From Burkholderiales bacterium (GTDB taxonomy: Bacteria; Pseudomonadota; Gammaproteobacteria; Burkholderiales; Thiobacillaceae), in contig SXTL01000076.1 in assembly GCA_005790965.1 (NCBI GenBank), forward strand, positions 1 through 13,371: a stretch of DNA of 13,371 bases, in the 5' to 3' direction. A model generated the notes under the pieces. That model made no database searches and was not told where the DNA came from. It saw nothing but the letters and a program-made list of their open reading frames with translations. Shown here piece by piece: positions 1-6,998 of this stretch. The position numbers and the translations under genes were made by a program. How positions within the stretch are numbered: position 1 is the first letter of the stretch; each line of letters opens with the position of its first letter.

Positions 1-998
1 ACGCCGCCGAGTGGATTCTCGAACTTGACCGCGGCCAGGGCATTCCCTGGAAGGGCAACTATTCGAGTTGGCTGGAGCAGAAAGAGGCGCGCCTCGAGCA
101 GGAAAGCAAACAAATCGACGCCCACATGAAGGCGATGAAGCAAGAACTGGAGTGGGTGCGCAGCAACCCCAAAGCGCGTCAGGCCAAGTCCAAGGCGCGC
201 CTGGCCCGTTTTGACGAGCTCAGTTCGGTTGAGTACCAGAAACGCAACGAGACCCATGAGATATTCATCCCCGTGGCCGAGCGCCTTGGCGACAAGGTGA
301 TTGAATTCAACGGCGTTTCCAAATCGTTCGGCGACCGCCTGCTGATCGATAATTTGAGCATGCAGATTCCGGCGGGTGCCATTGTCGGCATCATTGGTCC
401 CAACGGGGCCGGTAAATCAACCCTGTTCAAGATGATCACCGGTCAGCAACAAGCCGATTCTGGCCACATTGATATTGGCAGTACGGTGCAAATGGCCTAT
501 GTCGATCAGTCCCGCGACTGCCTTGACGCCAGTAAAACGGTCTTTGACGAGTTGGCCGAAGGCCGTGACATTTTGCACATTGGCCGCTTCGAGATGCCCA
601 GCCGCGCCTATATTGGCCGGTTTAATTTTAAGGGCGGCGATCAAGGCAAGCTGGTCGGCAATCTCTCCGGTGGCGAGCGCGGGCGCCTGCATCTAGCCAA
701 GACCCTGATGCGCGGCGGCAATGTCCTGCTTCTGGATGAACCATCCAACGACCTGGATGTCGAAACCCTGCGCGCCCTGGAAGACGCCCTGCTCGAATTT
801 GCCGGTTGTGCGCTGGTTATTTCCCACGATCGCTGGTTTCTTGACCGCATCTGCACCCACATCCTCGCCTGCGAAGGGGATTCGCAATGGTCTTTCTTCG
901 CCGGCAACTATCAGGAATATGAGGCCGACAAGAAGGCCCGGCTGGGTGAGGAAGGGGCCCAGCCCAAACGCATTCGCTACAAGCCGATTATGCGTTGA
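1..998 (+). CDS. ettA: Energy-dependent translational throttle protein EttA (ABC-F ATPase), 3' part
   Basis: The open frame runs in from the left edge and holds about 331 residues, against roughly 555 in the full family, so the first ATPase domain is cut off. Visible in order are the inter-domain linker (charged, ending near EYQKRNET), the second-domain Walker A GPNGAGKST (about 396-422), the ABC signature LSGGERGRLHLAK (from 663), Walker B LLLDEPSNDLD with its catalytic Glu (from 726), and the switch His in ISHDRW (about 825). The linker and the tail (PKRIRYK) match EttA better than other ABC-F members such as Uup. EttA binds the ribosomal E site and gates the first peptide bond according to ATP/ADP ratio; it is cytosolic. 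EPSND replaces the commoner EPTND, a mild change. Family assignment is firm, and nothing nearby suggests a link to the nitrate genes. Confidence 0.95.
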   Translation, partial: AAEWILELDRGQGIPWKGNYSSWLEQKEARLEQESKQIDAHMKAMKQELEWVRSNPKARQAKSKARLARFDELSSVEYQKRNETHEIFIPVAERLGDKVIEFNGVSKSFGDRLLIDNLSMQIPAGAIVGIIGPNGAGKSTLFKMITGQQQADSGHIDIGSTVQMAYVDQSRDCLDASKTVFDELAEGRDILHIGRFEMPSRAYIGRFNFKGGDQGKLVGNLSGGERGRLHLAKTLMRGGNVLLLDEPSNDLDVETLRALEDALLEFAGCALVISHDRWFLDRICTHILACEGDSQWSFFAGNYQEYEADKKARLGEEGAQPKRIRYKPIMR

Positions 999-999
999 G

Positions 1000-1092
1000 G
1001 TGTTCCGGCGTTAATGTGTTCCGGCGCTGAGGCGGTCAAGAATGTGGCGCGAGCGGCCCGCGCAGGCCATGGATTAACAGCCGCTCAGCGCC
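1000..1092. repeat. Short direct repeat and long-range inverted repeat between convergent genes
   Basis: GTGTTCCGGCG occurs at 1000-1010 and again at 1016-1026. GGCGCTGAG at 1023-1031, then after one G CGG at 1033-1035, pairs with CCGCTCAGCGCC at 1081-1092, across the stop codon of the minus-strand gene. The loop is about 45 bases and GC-rich, and no T-run follows on either strand. It could help stop convergent transcription, but it is not a classical intrinsic terminator. Confidence 0.35.
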
Positions 1093-1867
1093 CCCAGCGC
1101 CATTGATCCATCTGTCGCTTCTGGGAACGCTCCTCCTCCTCGATCGTCTCGGCGGTGCCATCCGGAATGCAATCGGCCGGCGGTGGTGGGCGATGCTCCC
1201 GCGCCGCCGCTTGGGGAGGGGGTGACGCCCCATCCCAGGCGAAAGGATTCTTGAAAGGCTCCGGCTCGGGCAGGCAGTCCAGCTTATAGTCAGGCGGCCA
1301 GCCGGTCTCATAGGGAAGAAAGGAAATGGTCTGCTCAAAGATCAGCGACTTGCCGTCTGGCGTGGGTGGCAAGGCCGGTAAGTTGCGAATGGCCTTCCAA
1401 GCGCGCTTGGCCGCCACCTCGGAGGTGGCCCAGAGCTGCTCAATCCTGACAATCTTGCCATTCGGCCCAATCTCAATGCGAAAGCGAACCTGGCCTTGAT
1501 CAGGCCCCGCCACCGCCGTTCCCATCATGCTGCGCACTTGTTGACCCCAGGCATGCCGATACCGCTTGCCGTTTCTGAGCGTGTATTTCGAGGCCAGAGC
1601 CCACTCCTCGGCGGAGGGCGCGGCGGGTGCCGCCATGAAAGCGGGTTGCCCCCCGGTCCGGCGAGCTTTGGGCGGCGGCTCGGGTTTGGGTTTGACAGGC
1701 ACCACAACCGTCAGCTTCGGCAAAGGAAGCTCGAGCGGTGGCGCGCGTTCTGGCCAGTCAACCCCAAACAGGCTGGCGTGAAGCGCCAGCGACAAGGCAA
1801 GCGTCAGCGGCAGCCCGATCGGCCGGTTATTTAGCACAGAGACTTTCAGGCCCACCAACGCGGCCAA
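1085..1867 (-). CDS. TonB-like energy transducer family protein with C-terminal extension
   Basis: The 260-residue layout is TonB-like. A short cytoplasmic start is followed by one membrane helix (about 16-35), a proline- and lysine-rich stretch (about 42-68, PVKPKPEPPPK) and a TonB C-terminal-like fold (about 124-186, with GQVRFRIEIGPNGKI and a YETGW end). TonB spans the periplasm and passes proton-motive energy to outer-membrane receptors. Unusually, about 75 residues follow the fold; they are rich in Pro and Glu and include two Cys (198 and 233). No exbB, exbD or receptor gene is in view. The frame opens at TTG 1867 because a stop lies four codons upstream; no good ribosome site precedes it, and GTG at 1855 or 1837 is possible. 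Family placement is fairly sure, but the substrate or partner is unknown. Confidence 0.7.
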   Translation of the reverse strand: MAALVGLKVSVLNNRPIGLPLTLALSLALHASLFGVDWPERAPPLELPLPKLTVVVPVKPKPEPPPKARRTGGQPAFMAAPAAPSAEEWALASKYTLRNGKRYRHAWGQQVRSMMGTAVAGPDQGQVRFRIEIGPNGKIVRIEQLWATSEVAAKRAWKAIRNLPALPPTPDGKSLIFEQTISFLPYETGWPPDYKLDCLPEPEPFKNPFAWDGASPPPQAAAREHRPPPPADCIPDGTAETIEEEERSQKRQMDQWRWGR

Positions 1868-1884
1868 TAAGGAGGTTTATCGTC

Positions 1885-1920
1885 ATGGACACCTTTTGCA
1901 ACGGAGGCGCGACTATATAA
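1885..1920 (+). other. Possible 11-codon mini-ORF with a strong ribosome binding site
   Basis: TAAGGAGGT (1868-1876), an excellent match to the anti-Shine-Dalgarno sequence, lies nine bases ahead of an ATG that opens MDTFCNGGATI and stops at 1918-1920. No convincing promoter is visible upstream, where the minus-strand TonB-like gene begins. It may be a leader peptide or chance. Confidence 0.2.
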
Positions 1921-1921
1921 T
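1893..1921 (+). promoter_or_regulatory. Candidate sigma-70 promoter for the metallo-beta-lactamase-fold gene
   Basis: A perfect -10 hexamer TATAAT lies at 1916-1921. The -35 is weak: CTTTTG (1893-1898) gives a 17-base spacer, while TTGCAA gives only 14. A start near 1928 would leave a leader of about 75 bases. The AT-rich ATATAAT core could also serve the divergent TonB-like gene. Confidence 0.4.
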
Positions 1922-2003
1922 CCTGCGGCTTGCTGAGACATCCCCTATAAGTACCATTTCTTAAATCCGCCCTCGGGGTTTACGATTAAACGCCTCCACA
2001 CCC

Positions 2004-2939
2004 ATGCCCTCCAAGATGCAACGACTTAGCCAATTCCTGGCCTTTTTCTCTCTGCTTTGCCTGCCCGGCATCGCCGTTTCTTTGGAAATAAACTTCCAGC
2101 CTGTCGCCCCCGGCGTGTATGCCTACATCGGCGACACTGGCATGCGCAGCTTTGAAAACGAAGGCATGAACGCCAATAGCGGCTTCATCATCACCGATGC
2201 GGGCGTCGTGGTGGTCGATAGCGGCTCGACCTGGAAGGTCGCCGAAAAAATCCATGCGGCCATTCGCAAGGTCACCTCACAACCGGTGAAATATGTCATC
2301 AACACCGGCGGGCAAGATCACCGCTGGCTAGGCAACGGCTATTTCAAGGCGCAAGGGGCCGAGATTCTGGCCGCCAGCGCGGCCATCGACGACATGAAGG
2401 CGCGCGGGGCGCTGCAGCTGCAGGGGCTAACGCGCGAGTTGAAGGACCGGATCACCGGCACCGAAATCGTCCTGCCAACCCGCACCTTCACCAAAAAGGA
2501 GGTGTTGCACCTGGGCAACCGCGAGATACACCTGCTTTTTTTTCATGGCGGCCACACGCCGGGTGATAGCGTGGTCTGGTTACCCAAGGAATCCGTGCTG
2601 TTTTCTGGCGATCTGATCTATGTCGATCGTTTGCTCGGCGTGCTGCCGTTCAGCCACACCGGCAACTGGATTGCCTCCTTCGCCGAGATGGAAGCCCTGC
2701 AACCCAAACGCATCATTCCGGGCCACGGGGCCGTCACCGATCTGCCCAAGGCCCAGCGCGAATCGCGCGACTATCTGAAACAGGTGGCCAGCCACATGCG
2801 CCGCGCCGTGGACGAGATGGTCGATTTGCAAGCGGCCATCAACAACCTGAATCAATCTTCCTGGGCGCATCTGGCTAACTTTGAATTACTCAAAGGCGGC
2901 AACGCCAGCCGGGTGTATCTGGAGATGGAAAGCCGTTAA
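2004..2939 (+). CDS. Exported metallo-beta-lactamase-fold protein with degenerate metal motif
   Basis: The N-terminus is a Sec-type signal peptide (hydrophobic about 11-25, possible cleavage after AVS at 26), so the product is probably periplasmic. The mature part has the metallo-beta-lactamase fold landmarks: VVVDSGS (about 69-75), a metal loop at 100-111, HGGHTPGD (181-188) with a ligand His 184, SGDLIYVDR with Asp 203, and PGHG with His 241. The metal loop reads NTGGQDHRWLGN where the family normally has NTHxHxDHxxGN, so both first-site His are gone while Asp 105 and His 106 remain. The layout resembles the SoxH and quinoprotein-associated hydrolase group. Start: ATG 2004 is taken; ATG 2016 is also possible, and neither has a clear ribosome site. 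The DUF4395 gene follows after 84 bases and may be cotranscribed. The substrate is unknown. Confidence 0.8.
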   Translation: MPSKMQRLSQFLAFFSLLCLPGIAVSLEINFQPVAPGVYAYIGDTGMRSFENEGMNANSGFIITDAGVVVVDSGSTWKVAEKIHAAIRKVTSQPVKYVINTGGQDHRWLGNGYFKAQGAEILAASAAIDDMKARGALQLQGLTRELKDRITGTEIVLPTRTFTKKEVLHLGNREIHLLFFHGGHTPGDSVVWLPKESVLFSGDLIYVDRLLGVLPFSHTGNWIASFAEMEALQPKRIIPGHGAVTDLPKAQRESRDYLKQVASHMRRAVDEMVDLQAAINNLNQSSWAHLANFELLKGGNASRVYLEMESR

Positions 2940-3023
2940 ACCCAGTGTTATTCGCTGTTATTGGCATCGCAATCTGGCCATGGCGGCTGGTGAGACGGGC
3001 CAAGCATTCTGGAGCATCACACA

Positions 3024-3752
3024 ATGAACCCCTTGTTTAGCTTTGGCGAAACGATTGAAGACTACGCCGTCCCCGTCTTGAACGAACGGGAGGTGCGCGC
3101 AGCGGCCGGCATCCTGTTCTTTTTCGCTTTGCTGTCGTTCATGAATGCCTGGTTGTTGGGCAACTTCCGCCTGACCCAAATCTTTGTCGTAGCCTTCCTC
3201 ATCGATTTTGCCATTCGCATCTTCGTCAACCCCCGCTTTTCACCCAGCATGATCCTGGGCCGCTTCGCCGTGCGCCATCAGGCGCCAGAGTGGGCCGGCG
3301 CACCGCAAAAACGCTTTGCCTGGTCCGTCGGTTTTGGGTTGGCCGTGGTCATGTTCTACCTGATCGTGCTCAACAATGTCATCGGCCCGGTCAACCTGTT
3401 TGTCTGCGCCGCGTGTTTGACGCTGATGTTTTTCGAGAGCGCTTTCGGTATTTGTCTGGCCTGCAAGGTGTACAACGCCTTCACCCCCCATACGGCCCAA
3501 CACTGCCCCGGCGGGGTTTGTGTCGTTCGCCAGCCTCAGCCCATCAGCCTTGCTCAGGCCGCGATAGTGCTGGTCTTTCTGGGTTCCCTGGCCGTCATCG
3601 CGGCACAATTTTTCCCCGCCACGGAGGATGCGCCGCCCCAACCTACCCCGCCTTTATCCACCCAAAGCAGTAACCCCGACTGCATTCCACCCGACTGGGC
3701 CGTTGACATGGGCCACGGCGAGATGTGGAAGCTGCATCACAACTGTAAATAG
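3024..3752 (+). CDS. DUF4395 family membrane protein
   Basis: The 242-residue product has about five predicted membrane segments (roughly 26-46, 51-68, 100-117, 121-139, 176-196). It resembles the DUF4395 family, including the N-terminal NEREVRAAAG region and the FxxCLACKVY segment. Cysteines are conspicuous: Cys128 and Cys131 in a helix, the CxxC pair 144/147, and 161/166 in CPGGVC. A hydrophilic tail of about 45 residues rich in Pro, Gln and His adds Cys220 and Cys241. The family has no settled function; paired cysteines hint at redox or metal handling, which is inference. GGAG with a nine-base gap precedes the ATG. It lies 84 bases after the metallo-beta-lactamase-fold gene on the same strand, so the two may work together. 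Confidence 0.75.
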   Translation: MNPLFSFGETIEDYAVPVLNEREVRAAAGILFFFALLSFMNAWLLGNFRLTQIFVVAFLIDFAIRIFVNPRFSPSMILGRFAVRHQAPEWAGAPQKRFAWSVGFGLAVVMFYLIVLNNVIGPVNLFVCAACLTLMFFESAFGICLACKVYNAFTPHTAQHCPGGVCVVRQPQPISLAQAAIVLVFLGSLAVIAAQFFPATEDAPPQPTPPLSTQSSNPDCIPPDWAVDMGHGEMWKLHHNCK

Positions 3753-3806
3753 GGACCGAACAAAATAGGCATGTACAGGCCGTGCTGGCCGGTCGAATCA
3801 AACAGG

Positions 3807-4286
3807 CTAGATCGGGGAGACCTGTCCGGCCAGGCGTTGCCGTAGCTGGTTTAGCGCCATTCTCACCGGCGCCGGCAGTTGCGCGGTGAGGGTCTCCAGT
3901 TCCACGCCATCGAGCAGGTTCTTGGCAGTCAGGCCTAGATCGGTATCGCCCTCAATGCGCAAACGGCGGTTGAAAAACAGCGTGTCTGGGTCTTCCAGAC
4001 GCAGGGCTAGGCGCACAAAATCCTCGGCGCTCGCACTAAAGGTGACAGCGGCGTCTGCGACCCTGGCGGCCGCAAAACCCGCAGGACCCACGCGAAATCC
4101 GGCAGAAAACCCCAAGTCCAGAATCCGAATCGCAAAACTGCGACCATACAGCGGCGTCCAGTCCAGGTCTTGCAGGCTACGCCAAGCGACCCGATTCAGC
4201 CCCAAGCTCAAGGCAAAGGACACCGGCGCCATGGGCAGACGGGCAATCAGTCGCGGCAGAGCGGCGGGAAGGGTGGGCAGCAACAT
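3807..4286 (-). CDS. ubiT: Ubiquinone biosynthesis accessory factor UbiT (SCP2 domain)
   Basis: The 159 residues match UbiT (YhbT), which has about 174 in E. coli. The diagnostic stretch EDPDTLFFNRRLRIEGDTDLG lies at about 97-117. The N-terminus (about 1-35) is hydrophobic and amphipathic, followed by an SCP2 lipid-binding fold. UbiT is the anaerobic counterpart of UbiJ: it is thought to hold prenylated ring intermediates for the hydroxylating enzymes during oxygen-independent ubiquinone synthesis. It is the last gene of a ubiU-ubiV-ubiT operon, ten bases after ubiV, with AAGGA six bases before the ATG. In E. coli ubiT is transcribed away from ubiUV, so the single operon here strengthens the functional link. 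It converges on the DUF4395 gene. Confidence 0.92.
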   Translation of the reverse strand: MLLPTLPAALPRLIARLPMAPVSFALSLGLNRVAWRSLQDLDWTPLYGRSFAIRILDLGFSAGFRVGPAGFAAARVADAAVTFSASAEDFVRLALRLEDPDTLFFNRRLRIEGDTDLGLTAKNLLDGVELETLTAQLPAPVRMALNQLRQRLAGQVSPI

Positions 4287-4296
4287 GAGGATTCCT

Positions 4297-5202
4297 TCAG
4301 ATTAGGGATTCACCGGGGGCATAGTCTAAGCCAGGGCGACCCAACCAGTAACCATCGCACGGCTCGCCGGGGATCCACTTCTGCAACTGAGTGGCGGCGG
4401 CCATTGGCGCCAGGGTCTCCTGGCGCAAGGCGTCAAACACCGCCACCACCCGACCCATGTGCCGGGCTTGCGGCGACAGGCGCAGATGGGTGACGCCCAA
4501 GTCATGCGCCTCAGCCATGCGGTGCGCCAGGGTGTAGATGCGGGCCGATTGCGTCTGAATGCCGTTCAGGGTCAAGAAGGCCTCACCCTCGCGGGTCTTG
4601 AGGTCCAGCCCGTCGGGATGTTCAATGCAACGGAACTGGCAGTCATCCTTTTGCAAGTTGTAATGACGGGCGGTAAAACAGCGGGCCGAGAAAGCCAGCG
4701 GCAGGCGCCCATAAGCAAACAACTCGGTCGCCATGCCCTGCGGCACGGTCATGGCCTGCAACATGGCGTGCGGCATTTCCACCGGTGGAAGCCAGCGCAT
4801 TGCCCCCGCCTCGCCCAACAACGCCAGGGTGTCGGGGCTATAGACATTGAGCGCCGGGCCGGCGACAAACGGTACGCCCGCCTCGGCGCAAAGCCGCACG
4901 GCACCGAACTCGTTGGCCTCGACCGCAAACTCGGTGGTGGACACTATTTTGCGCAAGGCCTTGAGGTCGGATTCGGACTCGATCAGGGTCTGCGTGGACA
5001 ACACCACCGTCTTACCTGCATCGCGCAGACGAGCCGCGACCTCCAGCCAATCAGGCAAACGCAGTAAATGGCGGCGTGAACACACGGTCTCACCCAGATA
5101 CACCACATCCACCGGCCAATCCACCGCCTCGGCGTAGAACGCCAAGGTGTCCTCGCGCGACCAGTAATACAACAGAGGGCCCAGGGTTAGCTTCATTTCC
5201 AT
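4297..5202 (-). CDS. ubiV: UbiV, oxygen-independent ubiquinone hydroxylation subunit (U32 family)
   Basis: The 301-residue U32-family protein belongs to the UbiV (YhbV) type. UbiU and UbiV form a heterodimer carrying one 4Fe-4S cluster each; it hydroxylates the quinone ring without oxygen, using prephenate as oxygen donor in E. coli. The cluster ligands are visible: Cys41, then Cys175-x12-Cys188-x3-Cys192, matching the E. coli spacing for the last three (180, 193, 197). The frame opens at ATG 5202; a second ATG at 5196 makes a classic ATGA overlap with the ubiU stop and is equally plausible. No clear ribosome site precedes either, so translation is probably coupled to ubiU. Confidence is high because all three partner genes are adjacent. 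Confidence 0.94.
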   Translation of the reverse strand: MEMKLTLGPLLYYWSREDTLAFYAEAVDWPVDVVYLGETVCSRRHLLRLPDWLEVAARLRDAGKTVVLSTQTLIESESDLKALRKIVSTTEFAVEANEFGAVRLCAEAGVPFVAGPALNVYSPDTLALLGEAGAMRWLPPVEMPHAMLQAMTVPQGMATELFAYGRLPLAFSARCFTARHYNLQKDDCQFRCIEHPDGLDLKTREGEAFLTLNGIQTQSARIYTLAHRMAEAHDLGVTHLRLSPQARHMGRVVAVFDALRQETLAPMAAATQLQKWIPGEPCDGYWLGRPGLDYAPGESLI

Positions 5203-6224
5203 GGCCGGTTATAAGCTCCCAAAGTGTGCATGCTGCCTTCAGAGACCTTGGTCAGTTGCGCCGTCCAGTTGGGCTGAATCTGAAACGCCTCAGCATTGCG
5301 TTTGACCGCATCGATGGCCGCCCGCCACACCTGCGTCACCTGCGCGACATAAGCCGGGCTGCGCTGGCGGCCTTCGATCTTAATCGCGGCAATTCCCATC
5401 TTCAGCATCTCCGGCAACATCGCCATGCTGTTCAGGCTGGTCGGCTCCTCCAGCGCGTAATAAGTCTCGCCCTGCACGGCAAAGCGGCCCTTGCACAGGG
5501 TCGGATAGCCAGCCTTTTCGTGGTCGGCATAACGGTCGATCAGAATGCCGTTGAGCCGGGTTTCCATACCTTCAGGTGTTTGCTGCCAACGCACGGCATG
5601 GCCCGGCGAGCAAGCGCCAAAGGTATTGGGCGAATCACCGCAGGCGTAAGACGACAACAGACAGCGCCCCTCCACCATCACGCACAGTCCCCCAAAGCCA
5701 AACAGTTCAATCTCGACCGGCGTGTTGCGAATCACATTTTCGACCTGCGCCAGCGACAGCACACGCGGCAACACGGCGCGTTGAATGGCAAAGCGTTCGC
5801 GGTAAAAAGCGATGGCCTCGTAGCTGGTCGCTGAACCCTGTACCGACAAATGCAGACGCAGTTCGGGGTGAACCTTGCGGGCGTAGGCCATCAGACCAGG
5901 ATCCGCCAGAATAATGGCATTCACCCCTAACTCGGCCGCAGTGTCCACAGCCGCATGCCAGCGCTGCAGCGTTTGCGGCTGCGGATAAGTATTAAGCGCC
6001 ATCAAGACCTTGCGGCCCCGCGTCTGGGCATAGCGAATACCCTCCGCCAGCGCCTTGGCATCAAAATTAAGGCCGGCAAAGTTGCGCGCGTTGGTGTTGT
6101 CCTTAAGGCCGAGATAAACGCCATCGGCACCCTGATCGACCGCCGCCTTCAAGGCCGGCAGACTGCCCGCCGGACAGATCAACTCCAGCAAGGGTTTGGC
6201 CTCAGACAACAGAGAACCACTCAA
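5193..6224 (-). CDS. ubiU: UbiU, oxygen-independent ubiquinone hydroxylation subunit (U32 family)
   Basis: This is a U32-family protein with the UbiU (YhbU) signature: LELICPAGSLPALKAA, GLKDNTNARNFAGLNF and IEGRQRSPAYVAQV. Four Cys occur with spacing C-x6-C-x16-C-x38-C, exactly that of the E. coli 4Fe-4S ligands 169, 176, 193 and 232. The open frame extends to TTG 6248 (351 codons), but the TTG at 6224 is preferred. AAGAGG lies about seven bases before it, the E. coli protein starts about 12 residues further in, and the predicted transcript starts near 6253, leaving no room for a ribosome site ahead of 6248. That gives 343 residues. It is the first gene of the ubiUVT operon and overlaps ubiV. 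Its role is oxygen-free ring hydroxylation, which fits the neighbouring nitrate respiration genes. Confidence 0.93.
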   Translation of the reverse strand: MSGSLLSEAKPLLELICPAGSLPALKAAVDQGADGVYLGLKDNTNARNFAGLNFDAKALAEGIRYAQTRGRKVLMALNTYPQPQTLQRWHAAVDTAAELGVNAIILADPGLMAYARKVHPELRLHLSVQGSATSYEAIAFYRERFAIQRAVLPRVLSLAQVENVIRNTPVEIELFGFGGLCVMVEGRCLLSSYACGDSPNTFGACSPGHAVRWQQTPEGMETRLNGILIDRYADHEKAGYPTLCKGRFAVQGETYYALEEPTSLNSMAMLPEMLKMGIAAIKIEGRQRSPAYVAQVTQVWRAAIDAVKRNAEAFQIQPNWTAQLTKVSEGSMHTLGAYNRPWK

Positions 6225-6252
6225 CGGGGAACCTCTTACACGCGACAAAAAG

Positions 6253-6300
6253 ATCGTTTATTTTACCCGGCCTGCCCGCATCACGATTGACGGTCGTCAA
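6253..6300 (-). promoter_or_regulatory. FNR-type operator and promoter of ubiUVT
   Basis: TTGACGGTCGTCAA (6287-6300) is a fully symmetric FNR-type box, TTGAC-N4-GTCAA. On the minus strand a -10-like TAAAAT lies at 6265-6260, placing the start at about 6252-6254. The box centre (6293.5) is then about 40-41 bases upstream, the position for class II activation by FNR, Anr or Dnr. In E. coli, ubiUV is known to be under FNR control. The sequence match is direct; which FNR-family protein binds is not decided by the site. Confidence 0.72.
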
Positions 6301-6306
6301 TGCGCA

Positions 6307-6330
6307 TTGGTGGTAGGCCACCTACCCCAA
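6307..6330. repeat. Strong hairpin or operator between narL and ubiU
   Basis: TTGG-T-GGTAGG pairs with CCTACCCCAA around a CCA loop, giving ten pairs with one bulged T. It lies just downstream of narL and just upstream of the FNR-type box, centred about 66 bases before the predicted ubiU start. No T-run follows on the minus strand, so it is not a typical intrinsic terminator. It could be a second operator. Confidence 0.45.
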
Positions 6331-6347
6331 GCGGGATAGAGACCCTG

Positions 6348-6998
6348 TCAGTTGGCCCGTTTCTGACTGGCAGCCACCCACACCGCTGCCTCTAGGCGGC
6401 TATGCAGGTTCAGCTTGCGTAGCAGATGTTTGACATGCACCTTCACGGTACCGTCACTTATATCGAGTTCACGGGCAATCAGTTTGTTGCTCTTGCCTTG
6501 GGCAATATGCTCGAGAATACGGCGCTCTTGCTCGGTCAACCCAGCCTCGTCAGGCGGACGCGGGCTATTTTGTTCGCGCATTGCATGGGCCAGGAGTTGG
6601 GTCAGCCGTCCACTAAGGATGACATCCCCAGAGGCCACACGCTTAAGTTTGCTGCATAAGTCATCGGGGTCCATCTCTTTTAGCAAGTAACCATCGGCTC
6701 CCGCACGCAGAGCCGCCACCAGATCAACCGCATCATCGGACACCGTCAACATGACGACTTTCGCCTCTGATTCGCTCGCCTTGATCTGTTTCAAGACCTC
6801 AATTCCGTTCATGTCCCGCATATTGAGATCCAGCAAAATAATATCCGGGTTCAGCTCCGCCGCCAGTTTCAGACCCTCCGCGCCGGAAGACGCCTCCCCC
6901 ACCGTCTTGAAATCGGTTCGCTCCGACAACAATTGCAGGACCCCGCGGCGAAACAAGGGGTGGTCGTCGATCATGAGCAGGGTGTACAGCGTATTCAT
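6348..6998 (-). CDS. narL: Nitrate/nitrite response regulator NarL
   Basis: The 216-residue product has a receiver domain (about 5-120) with acidic pocket Asp11 and Asp12, phospho-acceptor Asp57 in LLDLNM, Thr85 and Lys107. A linker and a LuxR-type helix-turn-helix (about 154-212) follow, including LTEQERRILEHIAQGKSNKLIA and SDGTVKVHVKHLLRKL. NarL binds TACYYMT-type heptamers and adjusts anaerobic genes to nitrate. The gene overlaps the narX stop by ATGA, so the pair is translationally coupled. A plausible target site (TACCAAT-AA-ATGGGTA) stands in the narX-narK1 gap. NarP cannot be ruled out by sequence alone, but linkage to narX and narK favours NarL. Confidence 0.92.
   Translation of the reverse strand: MNTLYTLLMIDDHPLFRRGVLQLLSERTDFKTVGEASSGAEGLKLAAELNPDIILLDLNMRDMNGIEVLKQIKASESEAKVVMLTVSDDAVDLVAALRAGADGYLLKEMDPDDLCSKLKRVASGDVILSGRLTQLLAHAMREQNSPRPPDEAGLTEQERRILEHIAQGKSNKLIARELDISDGTVKVHVKHLLRKLNLHSRLEAAVWVAASQKRAN

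Noticed and set aside
3753..3806. Intrinsic terminator between the DUF4395 gene and ubiT
   Set aside because: Only a four-base GGCC/GGCC pairing is visible and no T-run follows on either strand.
5076..5834. 252-codon plus-strand frame opposite ubiV and ubiU
   Set aside because: The minus-strand genes have intact iron-sulfur ligands and family motifs; the antisense product is Arg/His-rich with no domain.
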